Positions 7,138 through 14,850 of a stretch of DNA of 42,148 bases are shown here, one piece after another. The DNA comes from Dysgonamonadaceae bacterium. Its GTDB lineage: Bacteria; Bacteroidota; Bacteroidia; Bacteroidales; Azobacteroidaceae. The translations under genes and the position numbers were made by a program. The number at the start of each line of letters is the position of its first letter. The stretch's first letter is position 1. The stretch is from assembly GCA_031267615.1 (NCBI GenBank), contig JAIRYM010000017.1, positions 1 to 42,148 of the forward strand, in the 5' to 3' direction. The notes beneath the pieces were generated by a model. The model was not told the DNA's origin and did not search any database. It saw nothing but the letters and a program-made list of their open reading frames with translations.

Positions 7138-8538
7138 TTATTTGAAATAATAGATTGTATCAAGTAAGATGGGATTTTTTTTCAGAGTTGCAGTTGATAT
7201 GGACACTGTTTTTGTTATCAATGTTTGCAAATCAACAATAATTCCCAGTGTATGAGGATGTGATATTGCATCTGTAAGATATTGATAATTGTCGAAAGTT
7301 AAAGTATTGTCGTTTATTTTTATAAAAATATCACCTCGCTTTAAACCTGCCTGTTCTGCCGGCGAATTTGGAAGAACGTATGTTATTGTTCCACAAAGAA
7401 TCTGATTGTAATAGAGTAGTTGATAATCATATCCGGCATCATAATTGACCCCTACAAGCATATCCTGAAGTTTGTTATAATCATCTACTATAAACGAAAA
7501 ACGGTCGCCTTCATACAAAGATTCATGAAAAAATAAATCAGGCGAGAGCGATTTATCTATATCTTTATGAAGTTTGTCATTCCAGAGATAAAAATAATCT
7601 AATTGATTTATGATCCATTCATTAATATTTTCATAATTATTGCCGGCTGTTTTTAAATTCATTTCAACGTATGCATTACCGCGAGAATAATAATTGTCAG
7701 GCAAGTAAGACGTTTCAATCGAAACATTATCTGAAGAACGTGCCGAAGAATGTACAGAAGTCATTTTAGTTACTCCAATATCATTAAGAGCAAAGAAAAG
7801 CAATGGATCGTGTTCAATATCACCCAACGGTGCAAGCATATAATCAAATTCATTAAAATAAATATCGGGAATAAATCCGTTGCTATAATTAGAAAAGCTA
7901 TCTTTATTCGACAGTTCCAGTACAATAGGCTGCATACCCCAACTGTTATTGATTTCGTTTTCGGCAGTAATAGATATAGAACCCACATTTTTACCGACAG
8001 TTGTATCGCCAATGAGTATTACGTCCATATAAGGTTTCAATCCGTTGATGACAGCCTCACTTGCCGATGCTGTTCGTTTTGACGTCAGAACATATAAACG
8101 ATTCAATCCTAATTTATTTATTGCTATATTACCACCATCAATTTTATTTACAAAATAGCTTTTGTTGTCATATTGTCCTGTTTTTGTGATATTATCGTTA
8201 AACCTGTATTGCTGGAACACATCGTCAGTCTTTCGATTGGAAATCATACTTGCCAGATATGTCGCCATTGAAAGCGCACCTCCGCTGTTATACCTCAAAT
8301 CAAGTATTAGTTCACTTACATTTTTGCGTTTAAACTGTCCGAAAGCTTCGTTCAGCTCTTTGACATACTTTTTGGATTTATCGCCGTCGTCTTCTGCAAA
8401 AAAGTTAAAAACAAGGTATCCTATTCTTTTTGTACCTGTTTTATTACTTTCCTGTTCGTCATCGCACGAAACAAACACTGCCGTTAGCATTAGCAACAAG
8501 AATGAATACAATAATAAATTAGTCTTTGTCATAGTCAT
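7138..8538 (-). CDS. S41-family peptidase, circularly permuted, lipoprotein
   Basis: A 466-aa lipoprotein (Cys25 in TAVFVSC) of the C-terminal processing protease family. The protease core is at residues 36-250: TKRIGYLVFNFF, SELILDLRYNSGG, catalytic Ser in RTASASEAV (158 or 160) and Lys183 in TTVGKNVGS. It is followed by the segment that normally comes first in this family: the helical INEWIINQLDYFYLWNDKL region (305-325), DRFSFIVDDY (345-354) and a PDZ domain (380-450) with SPAEQAGLKRGDIF. The usual Bacteroidetes order is helical region, PDZ, protease. All parts are present, only permuted, and the frame is intact. A -7 element lies upstream; the gene heads an operon with DPP III and fur. 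Confidence 0.88.
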   Translation of the reverse strand: MTMTKTNLLLYSFLLLMLTAVFVSCDDEQESNKTGTKRIGYLVFNFFAEDDGDKSKKYVKELNEAFGQFKRKNVSELILDLRYNSGGALSMATYLASMISNRKTDDVFQQYRFNDNITKTGQYDNKSYFVNKIDGGNIAINKLGLNRLYVLTSKRTASASEAVINGLKPYMDVILIGDTTVGKNVGSISITAENEINNSWGMQPIVLELSNKDSFSNYSNGFIPDIYFNEFDYMLAPLGDIEHDPLLFFALNDIGVTKMTSVHSSARSSDNVSIETSYLPDNYYSRGNAYVEMNLKTAGNNYENINEWIINQLDYFYLWNDKLHKDIDKSLSPDLFFHESLYEGDRFSFIVDDYNKLQDMLVGVNYDAGYDYQLLYYNQILCGTITYVLPNSPAEQAGLKRGDIFIKINDNTLTFDNYQYLTDAISHPHTLGIIVDLQTLITKTVSISTATLKKNPILLDTIYYFK

Positions 8539-8562
8539 AAAAAAATTTTAACGTTTCGCCGA

Positions 8563-8570
8563 CAAAGTTA
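8563..8570 (-). promoter_or_regulatory. -7 element of the S41 - DPP III - fur unit (TAACTTTG)
   Basis: TAACTTTG on the minus strand, 24 bases before the S41 start, with a TTTTTG about 18 bases further upstream as a plausible -33 box. Confidence 0.65.
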
Positions 8571-8621
8571 CTGAAAAATATCAAATGCCAAAAACAAAAA
8601 CGCCAAATTTTTAAAAATTAT

Positions 8622-9131
8622 TCACTCAAACAAAAATTCAACTTCAGAAGGCGAGATATGGTATTCCGAAACCCAAGCCGGCTTTTTTGTCAAAGTTACT
8701 GAACAGGCCGGACTTGAACTATCAAGCAGACTGTGATAAGCAACACCCGTTTCAAAATCATCTTTTAAAAAAGGATGTTGCTCCGAATCAGTCGAACAGA
8801 CAGTTATTGTTACTTCGGGAGGGAAAAATCTGACTTTACGATTTGCAGGTACCCCATAACAGATAATCGGCAAAATAAACGTATCAACAGACATTTCAAC
8901 CGTTTTTGCTTGATATTTTATCTTTTTACCTGCAACGACATTTGGTGCGGTAATACTGTCCGGATATTCTTTTGCCTGTTGTGTTTCATGACCACCGTCA
9001 GGCATTGAATAACGAAATACAGCAGCAAGCGCTGTGAATGACAGAAACACTACAACGCTGTTCCATTTTTTGCTGCGTAAAAATATTCGTAGTTGTTGTA
9101 GCAGTCGCTTATTTGGCAACTTGAATGTCAT
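8622..9131 (-). CDS. YbbR-like domain protein, half-length
   Basis: A 169-aa membrane-anchored protein with one N-terminal helix (WNSVVVFLSFTALAAVF) and one YbbR-like beta domain (FILPIICYGVP near residue 90, FFPPEVTITV, ending SPSEVEFLFE). In Bacteroidetes a YbbR-like protein usually follows yajC and is about 320 aa with two domains. Here the part between the helix and the last domain seems to be missing. The ATG at 9129-9131 overlaps the yajC end by 23 bp; another ATG at 9177-9179 would add 16 residues. YbbR proteins elsewhere regulate diadenylate cyclase, but that role is not shown here. Confidence 0.75.
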   Translation of the reverse strand: MTFKLPNKRLLQQLRIFLRSKKWNSVVVFLSFTALAAVFRYSMPDGGHETQQAKEYPDSITAPNVVAGKKIKYQAKTVEMSVDTFILPIICYGVPANRKVRFFPPEVTITVCSTDSEQHPFLKDDFETGVAYHSLLDSSSPACSVTLTKKPAWVSEYHISPSEVEFLFE

Positions 9132-9444
9132 CACTTGATGCGTAAACCGACGCCTTATCAACTTTAATTCTGACTCCATCGGAAATTTCGATGATAAAAG
9201 TCTTTTCGCCTGTTTCTTTTATCTTGCCGTAAATACCGCCCGCGGTAACTACTTTGTCGCCAATCGTCAGACTTTCGCGCATTTTTTGAATTGCTTTCTG
9301 TTTCTTCTGTTGAGGACGAATCATAAGAAAATACATAATGGCGAACAGCAGGATAATCATAATCAGCGGACTCCCGAGGATACCGCCAAGACCACCTGAA
9401 CTTGCAGGAGCAGGGTCTTGTAATAAAATAAAGAGATTTGTCAT
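9109..9444 (-). CDS. yajC: Preprotein translocase subunit YajC
   Basis: A 111-aa inner-membrane protein accessory to SecDF-SecYEG. One membrane helix is at residues 25-42 (LIMIILLFAIMYFLMIRP), followed by the hallmark MIRPQQKKQK and the small cytosolic domain (LTIGDKVVTAGGIYGKI, then DGVRIKVDKASV). The N-terminus has the glycine-rich stretch common in Bacteroidetes. A -7 element lies 29 bases upstream. The overlapping YbbR-like gene follows, the usual order in this phylum. Confidence 0.95.
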   Translation of the reverse strand: MTNLFILLQDPAPASSGGLGGILGSPLIMIILLFAIMYFLMIRPQQKKQKAIQKMRESLTIGDKVVTAGGIYGKIKETGEKTFIIEISDGVRIKVDKASVYASSDDIQVAK

Positions 9445-9472
9445 ATTAACGATAATTTTAATAAATGAAACG

Positions 9473-9480
9473 CAAAGTTA
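9473..9480 (-). promoter_or_regulatory. -7 element of yajC - ybbR (TAACTTTG)
   Basis: TAACTTTG on the minus strand, divergent from the promoter at 9535-9542. Confidence 0.65.
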
Positions 9481-9534
9481 TGTATTTTTATTCAGAAAAT
9501 CAAATATAAGCATATTTTTTTACGGAAATTTTAA

Positions 9535-9542
9535 TACTTTTG
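9535..9542 (+). promoter_or_regulatory. -7 element of the DUF4857 gene (TACTTTTG)
   Basis: TACTTTTG lies 25 bases before the ATG at 9567. It covers the TTG that would be the longest possible start of that gene, which argues for the internal ATG. Confidence 0.65.
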
Positions 9543-9566
9543 TTGCATAATTTCTGCAATAAAATT

Positions 9567-10637
9567 ATGTTCAGATATAAAAAACTCGTATATATCATTA
9601 TACTACTGTTTGTTGCGCTCATTGCACTGTGGGGAATACCTGAAATTGTGCGCACTGCAACCCGTACTCGCAGCAATTATCCGTTTGTTTATTTCAGTTC
9701 GATTAAAAAGAAGTTTCTGCTGCGCGAAAGCAACGGACAGAAAAGTATCTTCAGAGATGACGAAGGCGAAACGCTGACGGAAGACGAGTACGACCACGCT
9801 CTGCCGCTGCTCAATTTCCGCCAACTGACAGTAAATGGCGAAATGCCTGATTCAATTGACGGCATCGCTATCGACCCGCGCGAACTGCGCATCAAATCAA
9901 TGAATTTTCGCTATCAGCCGGTAGAAATCCATACTCCGCAAACAGAACTGTATATTATGTACGAATCGCTTCCTAAAAAGGCGAAACTTGAATCGCCGGG
10001 CGATGTTTTCCGTCTTGACAACAAGATAGAATTTATTGACGATGAAACCAATACAGTAAATAAAGAAAAGAGCGAGATCTTCCAAATGGCATTGAAAAAA
10101 GCAGGTTATACTTTTCCTGCACAATGGACCTGCGGAAATTTGAGTATCCGTAAACCTTACGACGAAGGTTATTTTTCGCTTGATGATGCAGGACAACTTT
10201 TCCATATCAAAATGGTTAACGGACGTCCATTTGTGCGCAATACGGCACTTGATAAAAATATTGAACCTGCACATTTTTCGATGCTCGAAGTCGCAGACAA
10301 GCGATTTTACGGTTTGCTGTTCGATAAAAAAGGGTTTGTTTATATTCTGGAAGAAGGTGGTGGAAAATACAATCCTTTACGTCTTGAAATAGAGCCAATG
10401 AACATAGATAAAGATGAACTTTTGATTATCGGAAACATGCTTTATTGGACTGTTACAGTACAAACTTCAGAAGGCAGACACATTTATGCTCTTGATGCTG
10501 CAACGCTTCAACAGTTACGCACACTGTTAATAGAAGCGCCAAAAAATAAATTTGACGTCTTGCGTAAAATATTTTTCCCTGTTTCGCTGACTTTTCGTAA
10601 AAAAACAAGCGATTACATTGAACCGCGCTTGCAATAA
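9567..10637 (+). CDS. DUF4857-family membrane-anchored protein
   Basis: A 356-aa protein with one N-terminal helix (LVYIIILLFVALIALWGIP) and a large extracytoplasmic domain. Stretches such as FVYFSSIKKKFLLR, LPLLNFRQLTVNGEMPDSIDGI, FRLDNKIEFIDDETNTVNKE and DEGYFSLDDAGQLFHIKMV fit my recollection of the Bacteroidetes DUF4857 family, whose function is unknown and whose genes often sit beside ABC-transporter membrane genes. Here it stands alone, divergent from yajC. The start at 9567 (MFRYKKLVY) is placed behind the -7 element. Confidence 0.72.
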   Translation: MFRYKKLVYIIILLFVALIALWGIPEIVRTATRTRSNYPFVYFSSIKKKFLLRESNGQKSIFRDDEGETLTEDEYDHALPLLNFRQLTVNGEMPDSIDGIAIDPRELRIKSMNFRYQPVEIHTPQTELYIMYESLPKKAKLESPGDVFRLDNKIEFIDDETNTVNKEKSEIFQMALKKAGYTFPAQWTCGNLSIRKPYDEGYFSLDDAGQLFHIKMVNGRPFVRNTALDKNIEPAHFSMLEVADKRFYGLLFDKKGFVYILEEGGGKYNPLRLEIEPMNIDKDELLIIGNMLYWTVTVQTSEGRHIYALDAATLQQLRTLLIEAPKNKFDVLRKIFFPVSLTFRKKTSDYIEPRLQ

Positions 10638-10666
10638 AAAGGCAACCATACGGCTATCTTTTTATT
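10633..10666. terminator. AT-rich inverted repeat after the DUF4857 gene
   Basis: Perfect 9-bp arms AATAAAAAG (10633-10641) and CTTTTTATT (10658-10666) with a 16-base loop containing GGC/GGCT. It overlaps the stop codon of the DUF4857 gene. The stem has little GC, so it is at best a weak terminator, possibly serving both directions. Confidence 0.35.
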
Positions 10667-10832
10667 AGACCTCTTCCGGAAAATAATTTGCAAAAAAACA
10701 TAAAAAGATGATTATAGAATAGGGACATGAACACATATTTTTGACTTCAATTATTTTGCCCTCGCATCTTGAACAGATTACCGGCAATTTAATAAACCTT
10801 GCCTTATAATATGTCTGTTTGTTACAACGCAA
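10665..10832 (-). CDS. Possible small cysteine-rich ORF, 55 aa
   Basis: Between the stop codon of aroA and the DUF4857 gene, the minus strand has an open frame from a TTG at 10830-10832. It contains ICSRCEGKIIEV and NMCSCPYS, a zinc-ribbon-like spacing, then a hydrophobic stretch (SIIIFLCFFANYF). There is no ATG start. It could be a small membrane-associated zinc-binding peptide, the decayed end of a larger gene, or chance. I do not recognise a family. Confidence 0.18.
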   Translation of the reverse strand: MRCNKQTYYKARFIKLPVICSRCEGKIIEVKNMCSCPYSIIIFLCFFANYFPEEV

Positions 10833-10851
10833 TTAGTTTCCAAACCTGTAT

Positions 10852-12114
10852 TTATTGATGTTTTCTTAAACTAATTTTAAATCCTGCCTTTTTCAAATCA
10901 TTCCAAAACGAAGGATAAGACTTTGAAACCACCTGTGGTTCAGCGATATGAATTTTATCAATGTAAAGACATGCAGGGGCAAAAGCAAGAGCCATCCGAT
11001 GGTCATCGTAAGTTGCAATGACGGGCAAATGTTCAGGCTCGCATCTTTCGCCTTTCCATTCAAGCAAGTTATCACGCTCTGTCGAGAGTATATAACCGAG
11101 TTTTTTCAGTTCTGTTTGTAATGCGAAGATTCTGTCTGTTTCTTTGATTCTCAAACTTTGTAAACCACTGAATCGAAATGGAATACCGAGCATACAAGCT
11201 GTAACTGCCATAGTTTGCACCAAATCCGGCTCGTCGGTAAAATCATATTCCAGAAAAACAGGCAACGTTCTGTCCCGGATATTTTGCAATTTTACGCCGG
11301 AATCGGTAAAAGTAGTTATAACGCCGAGAGGATAAAATAGTTCCGCCACTTTTGAATCGCCTTGCAGACTATTTTTTCTCAAATCAGAAATGGTAATATT
11401 TACCTCACATTTTGCCAATGAAGCGATTTCGTACCAGTAAGACGCCCCTGTCCAATCGCTTTCAACGCTGAAAGCGCGCGGAACATATTGCTGCTGTGAA
11501 ATTTGGATTGAATTATCGTAAATTTTTGGTTTCACGCCAAACAGTTCCATCAATCGCGCAGTCATTATAATATAAGGAAACGAAACAACCTGTCCTTCAA
11601 GATCGATTGTCAGCCCGTTATTCATCATAGGAGCAATCATCATCAAGGCAGAAATATATTGTGAACTGACACTGCCGTCAAGCGAAATATTACCGCCTTG
11701 CAATCTGTGTCCTGTTATTTTAAGTGGAGGAAAACCTTCTTTTTCAAGATATTCAATTTCTCCGCCAATAGAGCGAAGTGAATCTGCAAGAATCTTCACA
11801 GGACGGTTTTTCATTCGTTCAGAGCCTGTAAGAATCCTGACGCCATCGGTTTGAGCAAAATAGGCAGTTAGAAAACGCATTGCCGTTCCTGCTGCACCAA
11901 TATCAACAGTTGTATTGTCGGTATTGAAAGCGTCTATCATTACTCGTGTATCGTCGCTGTCTGACAAGTTTTGTATCGGAAAAACATTTCCACTTAAAGC
12001 GTTTATGACCAACACCCGGTTGCTTATACTTTTTGATGAGGGTGGTTTCAGGGAAACATCAATCCTGTCTGGAGGTGTTATATTATAAATAGTATTATAA
12101 TTAGTATTATTCAT
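10852..12114 (-). CDS. aroA: 3-phosphoshikimate 1-carboxyvinyltransferase (EPSP synthase)
   Basis: A 420-aa cytosolic enzyme of the shikimate pathway that joins phosphoenolpyruvate to shikimate-3-phosphate. Family motifs are visible: LKPPSSKSISNRVLVINAL near residue 22, GAAGTAMRFLTAYF near 100, a GSERMKNRPVKIL loop, SSQYISALMM, DEPDLVQTMAV and RIKETDRIFAL, with DDHRMALAFAP near the C-terminus. Length is normal. The start overlaps the end of the MacB-type permease gene by 8 bp, so the two are translationally linked. Confidence 0.97.
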   Translation of the reverse strand: MNNTNYNTIYNITPPDRIDVSLKPPSSKSISNRVLVINALSGNVFPIQNLSDSDDTRVMIDAFNTDNTTVDIGAAGTAMRFLTAYFAQTDGVRILTGSERMKNRPVKILADSLRSIGGEIEYLEKEGFPPLKITGHRLQGGNISLDGSVSSQYISALMMIAPMMNNGLTIDLEGQVVSFPYIIMTARLMELFGVKPKIYDNSIQISQQQYVPRAFSVESDWTGASYWYEIASLAKCEVNITISDLRKNSLQGDSKVAELFYPLGVITTFTDSGVKLQNIRDRTLPVFLEYDFTDEPDLVQTMAVTACMLGIPFRFSGLQSLRIKETDRIFALQTELKKLGYILSTERDNLLEWKGERCEPEHLPVIATYDDHRMALAFAPACLYIDKIHIAEPQVVSKSYPSFWNDLKKAGFKISLRKHQ

Positions 12115-13345
12115 ACCTTATTGAATCAACAGGTTTTAAGTTTGCTGCATTTTTTGCAGGAAGGTATCCAAAACTTACCCCGACAAGTACCGAAAAAGCA
12201 AAGGCAATAAAAATGGAATAAAATTGGATAGAAGTTTTTACGTCAGTAAAAAGCGAAACAACAAATGAAAGCACTACACCAAACACTACGCCGATAATTC
12301 CGCCTGTGATACTGATTGCAACGGCTTCCGAAACGAACTGTCGCATAATATCTTTCTTTCTTGCTCCAATAGCCCTACGGATACCTATTTCACGTGTACG
12401 TTCCATAACCGTAGCGAGCATTATATTCATAATACCTATTCCTCCGACAATCAACGATATTGCAGCAATAGCACCAAGCAGAAAATTATAAATTTGCCGT
12501 TCTTTTTCTTCCTGTTTCAGCAATTCATAAGGAATGACGATGCTGTAATCATCATTATTAAAGTGACGGCGTTTTAATATTTCGCGAATCAAGTTAGATA
12601 TTTCAATTATTCGTCCTGAATCGTTAATTTTTATTGTTATCTGACTGACTTCGCTCTGTAAGGGTTTTTCCGCTCCGAATCGAGAAACAAATGTTCCAAA
12701 CGGCATATAAACGTCATTGTTCAAATCACGTGCGGCAAGTTCGCCGACAGTTTCTGTGAAAAGTGCCTTAGAATTAAGGACACCGACAACTTCAAGCCAC
12801 TGGTCTTCTATTTTTACCATTTTTCCGGCAGGATCTTCCTGACGAAAAAGCGTAGATGCTACACCTGCACCGAGCAAACAAACTTTTTTGCGATGTGTAT
12901 TATGTGTTTCATTTAGCCATTCACCGCTTTTGAGATGATAATTTGTCATATTGAAAAAATCAGGCGTAACTCCTACTACAGTCGATTTTACAGACTTGTC
13001 TGTATATTTAACTTCGGCATTGATTTCGGTTTGCGAAGATATACATTCTATGTTTGGTACAATTTCAAAAATAGCCTGTGCATCTTTTGTAGAAAGTCCC
13101 TGCGAAAATTTTGAGCGGACTTCTTCCAACTCTTCATCTGACAGATTTTTATCGCGAACAATAATATTATTCACGCCTAAATCCTGATATTTTGCAATTG
13201 CTTCTCGCTTTGCTCCCTCGCCAATGGAAAGCATAGAAATAACAGATGCTACGCCGAAAATAATTCCAAGCATCGTCAAAAAGGAGCGAAACTTGTGGTC
13301 TGCCAAACCATTGAGTGCTAATTTTATATTTTCTTCAATCTGCAT
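12107..13345 (-). CDS. MacB/FtsX-type ABC transporter permease
   Basis: A 412-aa inner-membrane protein with an N-terminal helix (RSFLTMLGIIFGVASVISML), a large MacB periplasmic core domain (residues 45-250), and three C-terminal helices around GGIGIMNIMLATVMERTREI and the coupling stretch GIRRAIGARKKDIMRQF. It works with an ATPase that is not encoded next to it in this window. The export substrate is unknown. The ATG at 13343-13345 is chosen over a TTG at 13367-13369, which lies in the -7 element. aroA follows with an 8-bp overlap. Confidence 0.92.
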   Translation of the reverse strand: MQIEENIKLALNGLADHKFRSFLTMLGIIFGVASVISMLSIGEGAKREAIAKYQDLGVNNIIVRDKNLSDEELEEVRSKFSQGLSTKDAQAIFEIVPNIECISSQTEINAEVKYTDKSVKSTVVGVTPDFFNMTNYHLKSGEWLNETHNTHRKKVCLLGAGVASTLFRQEDPAGKMVKIEDQWLEVVGVLNSKALFTETVGELAARDLNNDVYMPFGTFVSRFGAEKPLQSEVSQITIKINDSGRIIEISNLIREILKRRHFNNDDYSIVIPYELLKQEEKERQIYNFLLGAIAAISLIVGGIGIMNIMLATVMERTREIGIRRAIGARKKDIMRQFVSEAVAISITGGIIGVVFGVVLSFVVSLFTDVKTSIQFYSIFIAFAFSVLVGVSFGYLPAKNAANLKPVDSIRYE

Positions 13346-13366
13346 ATATTTTGATTTATTAAAACA

Positions 13367-13374
13367 CAAAGGTA
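13367..13374 (-). promoter_or_regulatory. -7 element of the permease - aroA unit (TACCTTTG)
   Basis: Perfect TAnnTTTG match, 21 bases before the ATG at 13345. It overlaps the alternative TTG and so settles the start. Confidence 0.7.
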
Positions 13375-13496
13375 CTGTTTTTTTGTTCTATAAAAAACCA
13401 TTGTGTAAATTTTGTGATTTTTTTGTTTTAAATCTGACTGTTCCGAGGAAAGTGTCTATCGTTTTTTAGCGATTTCTAAATGCAAAAAAAATTTTG

Positions 13497-13504
13497 TACA
13501 TTTG
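13497..13504 (+). promoter_or_regulatory. -7 element of the DUF3467 gene (TACATTTG)
   Basis: TACATTTG lies 30 bases before the ATG, divergent from the permease promoter. Confidence 0.65.
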
Positions 13505-13534
13505 CAACTTAATTAACAACAAAAAATTTCTTTT

Positions 13535-13843
13535 ATGGAAAATGTACAGCAAAACAATATGCAGATTGAATTAAATGAGGAAGTTGCTCAAGGTGTATAC
13601 TCTAATTTGGCGATTATTGCTCATTCGTCTTCGGAGTTTGTTCTTGATTTCGTGAGAATGATGCCTGGCGTACCAAAGGCAAAGGTTCAGTCGCGTATTA
13701 TTATTACTCCCGAACATGCTAAGCGTTTGTTTCTCGCTCTGATGGATAATATCAAAAAATATGAATCGCAATACGGAGAAATACGCTTGCAAACGCCTCC
13801 GGGATTTACTCCGCAGATAATGGGTCCTGTGGGCGAAGCGTAA
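13535..13843 (+). CDS. DUF3467-family protein
   Basis: A 102-aa soluble protein. The core EEVAQGVYSNLAIIAHSSSE, then FVLDFVRMMPGVPKAKVQSR and IIITPEHAKRLFLALMDNI, is the conserved signature of DUF3467, a small family widespread in Bacteroidetes with unknown function and a proposed link to gas-vesicle-like folds in some databases (from memory, unverified). In many Bacteroidetes it lies near the RNA polymerase rpoBC genes; here it is alone between the MacB-type permease and an M28 peptidase. Confidence 0.88.
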   Translation: MENVQQNNMQIELNEEVAQGVYSNLAIIAHSSSEFVLDFVRMMPGVPKAKVQSRIIITPEHAKRLFLALMDNIKKYESQYGEIRLQTPPGFTPQIMGPVGEA

Positions 13844-13862
13844 GATAGATAATTACTCCTGT

Positions 13863-14837
13863 TTATTTTTCTTTGTAAATAACATATAATACAGTTTGTC
13901 CGACTGCTTTCAATGTTTCGCGGCTAACGTGTTCCATGTTATCATTCAGTGTGTGCCAAAATGCAGCAAAGCCTGTCGCTCTGTCCGGATCGTATTGTAT
14001 AATGTCTATACATGGGATTCGGCGGTATAGATTTATTTGTTTGTGGTCGTCTTCTATGCCGCTGATTTTTTTGTCAGGGAAAAAGTTTTCGTAACCTGTG
14101 GCGCGCGCTGCATCCCAAACTTTTTTTACAACATGCGGCGCATATTCTACTGAATAGTATTCTTGATAAAATTGTGCGTCCGCTCCACTTACCATATCAA
14201 GTAATATTCCGTAATTCGCTCTGTAACCGGACTTGTGCGGATTTTTCGCCCAATATGCTGAGCCCATACACCATTCTCCATGATGCAAACTTGATGCATC
14301 TGAATAATTATTTCCCCAGTCTTCTGCATCAAAAAATATTATGTCGACTCCGATTACTGGCGGTAAAATGCTGATTTGTCGTGCTATTTCGAGAAGTGCT
14401 GCACACGAACCTGCGCCGTCGTTTGCGCCGTCAATTGGTTTATTTTTATTTGCTGGATTTGGGTCCTGGTCGGCAAATGGACGTGAATCCCAGTGGGCAC
14501 AAAGCAGTACTCGATTTTTCTTTTCCGGCTGAAATTCTCCAATGATATTACTGATGTTAATCGGAGTGCCGTCAAGTAAATGCAGTGTGGTTTCCTGGAT
14601 TGTTACTTGTGCGCCGAAGTTTTTCAGTTTATCTGCCAAATATGCTGCACAGGCAGCGTGTGATGGTGTGTTTGGGATTCTGTATCCGAAATTTACCTGC
14701 GATAAGGTGTATTGATATGCGCTGTCTGCATTGAAATCGGGAATATGTATTTGTTGCTCCTGTATTCTGGCGGTCTGTTTACTGCAAGAGATTCCAACTG
14801 TGGCTATTGCAATAATAATGAGTATTTTATTTAACAT
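13863..14837 (-). CDS. M28-family peptidase / glutaminyl cyclase-like lipoprotein
   Basis: A 324-aa lipoprotein (Cys18 in TVGISC) with a single-zinc or two-zinc aminopeptidase fold. Probable metal ligands are visible: His115 in CAHWDSRPFAD, Asp140 in DGANDGAGS, Glu172 in FFDAEDWG and the late EDDHKQIN histidine. The WDSRPFADQDP stretch and overall length resemble glutaminyl-peptide cyclotransferases, which form N-terminal pyroglutamate on exported proteins and are common in Bacteroidetes periplasm. Aminopeptidase activity remains possible. It lies 13 bp after the DUF58 gene, probably in the moxR operon. Confidence 0.87.
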   Translation of the reverse strand: MLNKILIIIAIATVGISCSKQTARIQEQQIHIPDFNADSAYQYTLSQVNFGYRIPNTPSHAACAAYLADKLKNFGAQVTIQETTLHLLDGTPINISNIIGEFQPEKKNRVLLCAHWDSRPFADQDPNPANKNKPIDGANDGAGSCAALLEIARQISILPPVIGVDIIFFDAEDWGNNYSDASSLHHGEWCMGSAYWAKNPHKSGYRANYGILLDMVSGADAQFYQEYYSVEYAPHVVKKVWDAARATGYENFFPDKKISGIEDDHKQINLYRRIPCIDIIQYDPDRATGFAAFWHTLNDNMEHVSRETLKAVGQTVLYVIYKEK

Positions 14838-14850
14838 TTTGTGTGTGTTG

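Noticed and set aside
8162-8551. Plus-strand frame of 129 codons opposite the S41 peptidase
   Set aside because: It is opposite the protease core, which has clear catalytic motifs on the minus strand.
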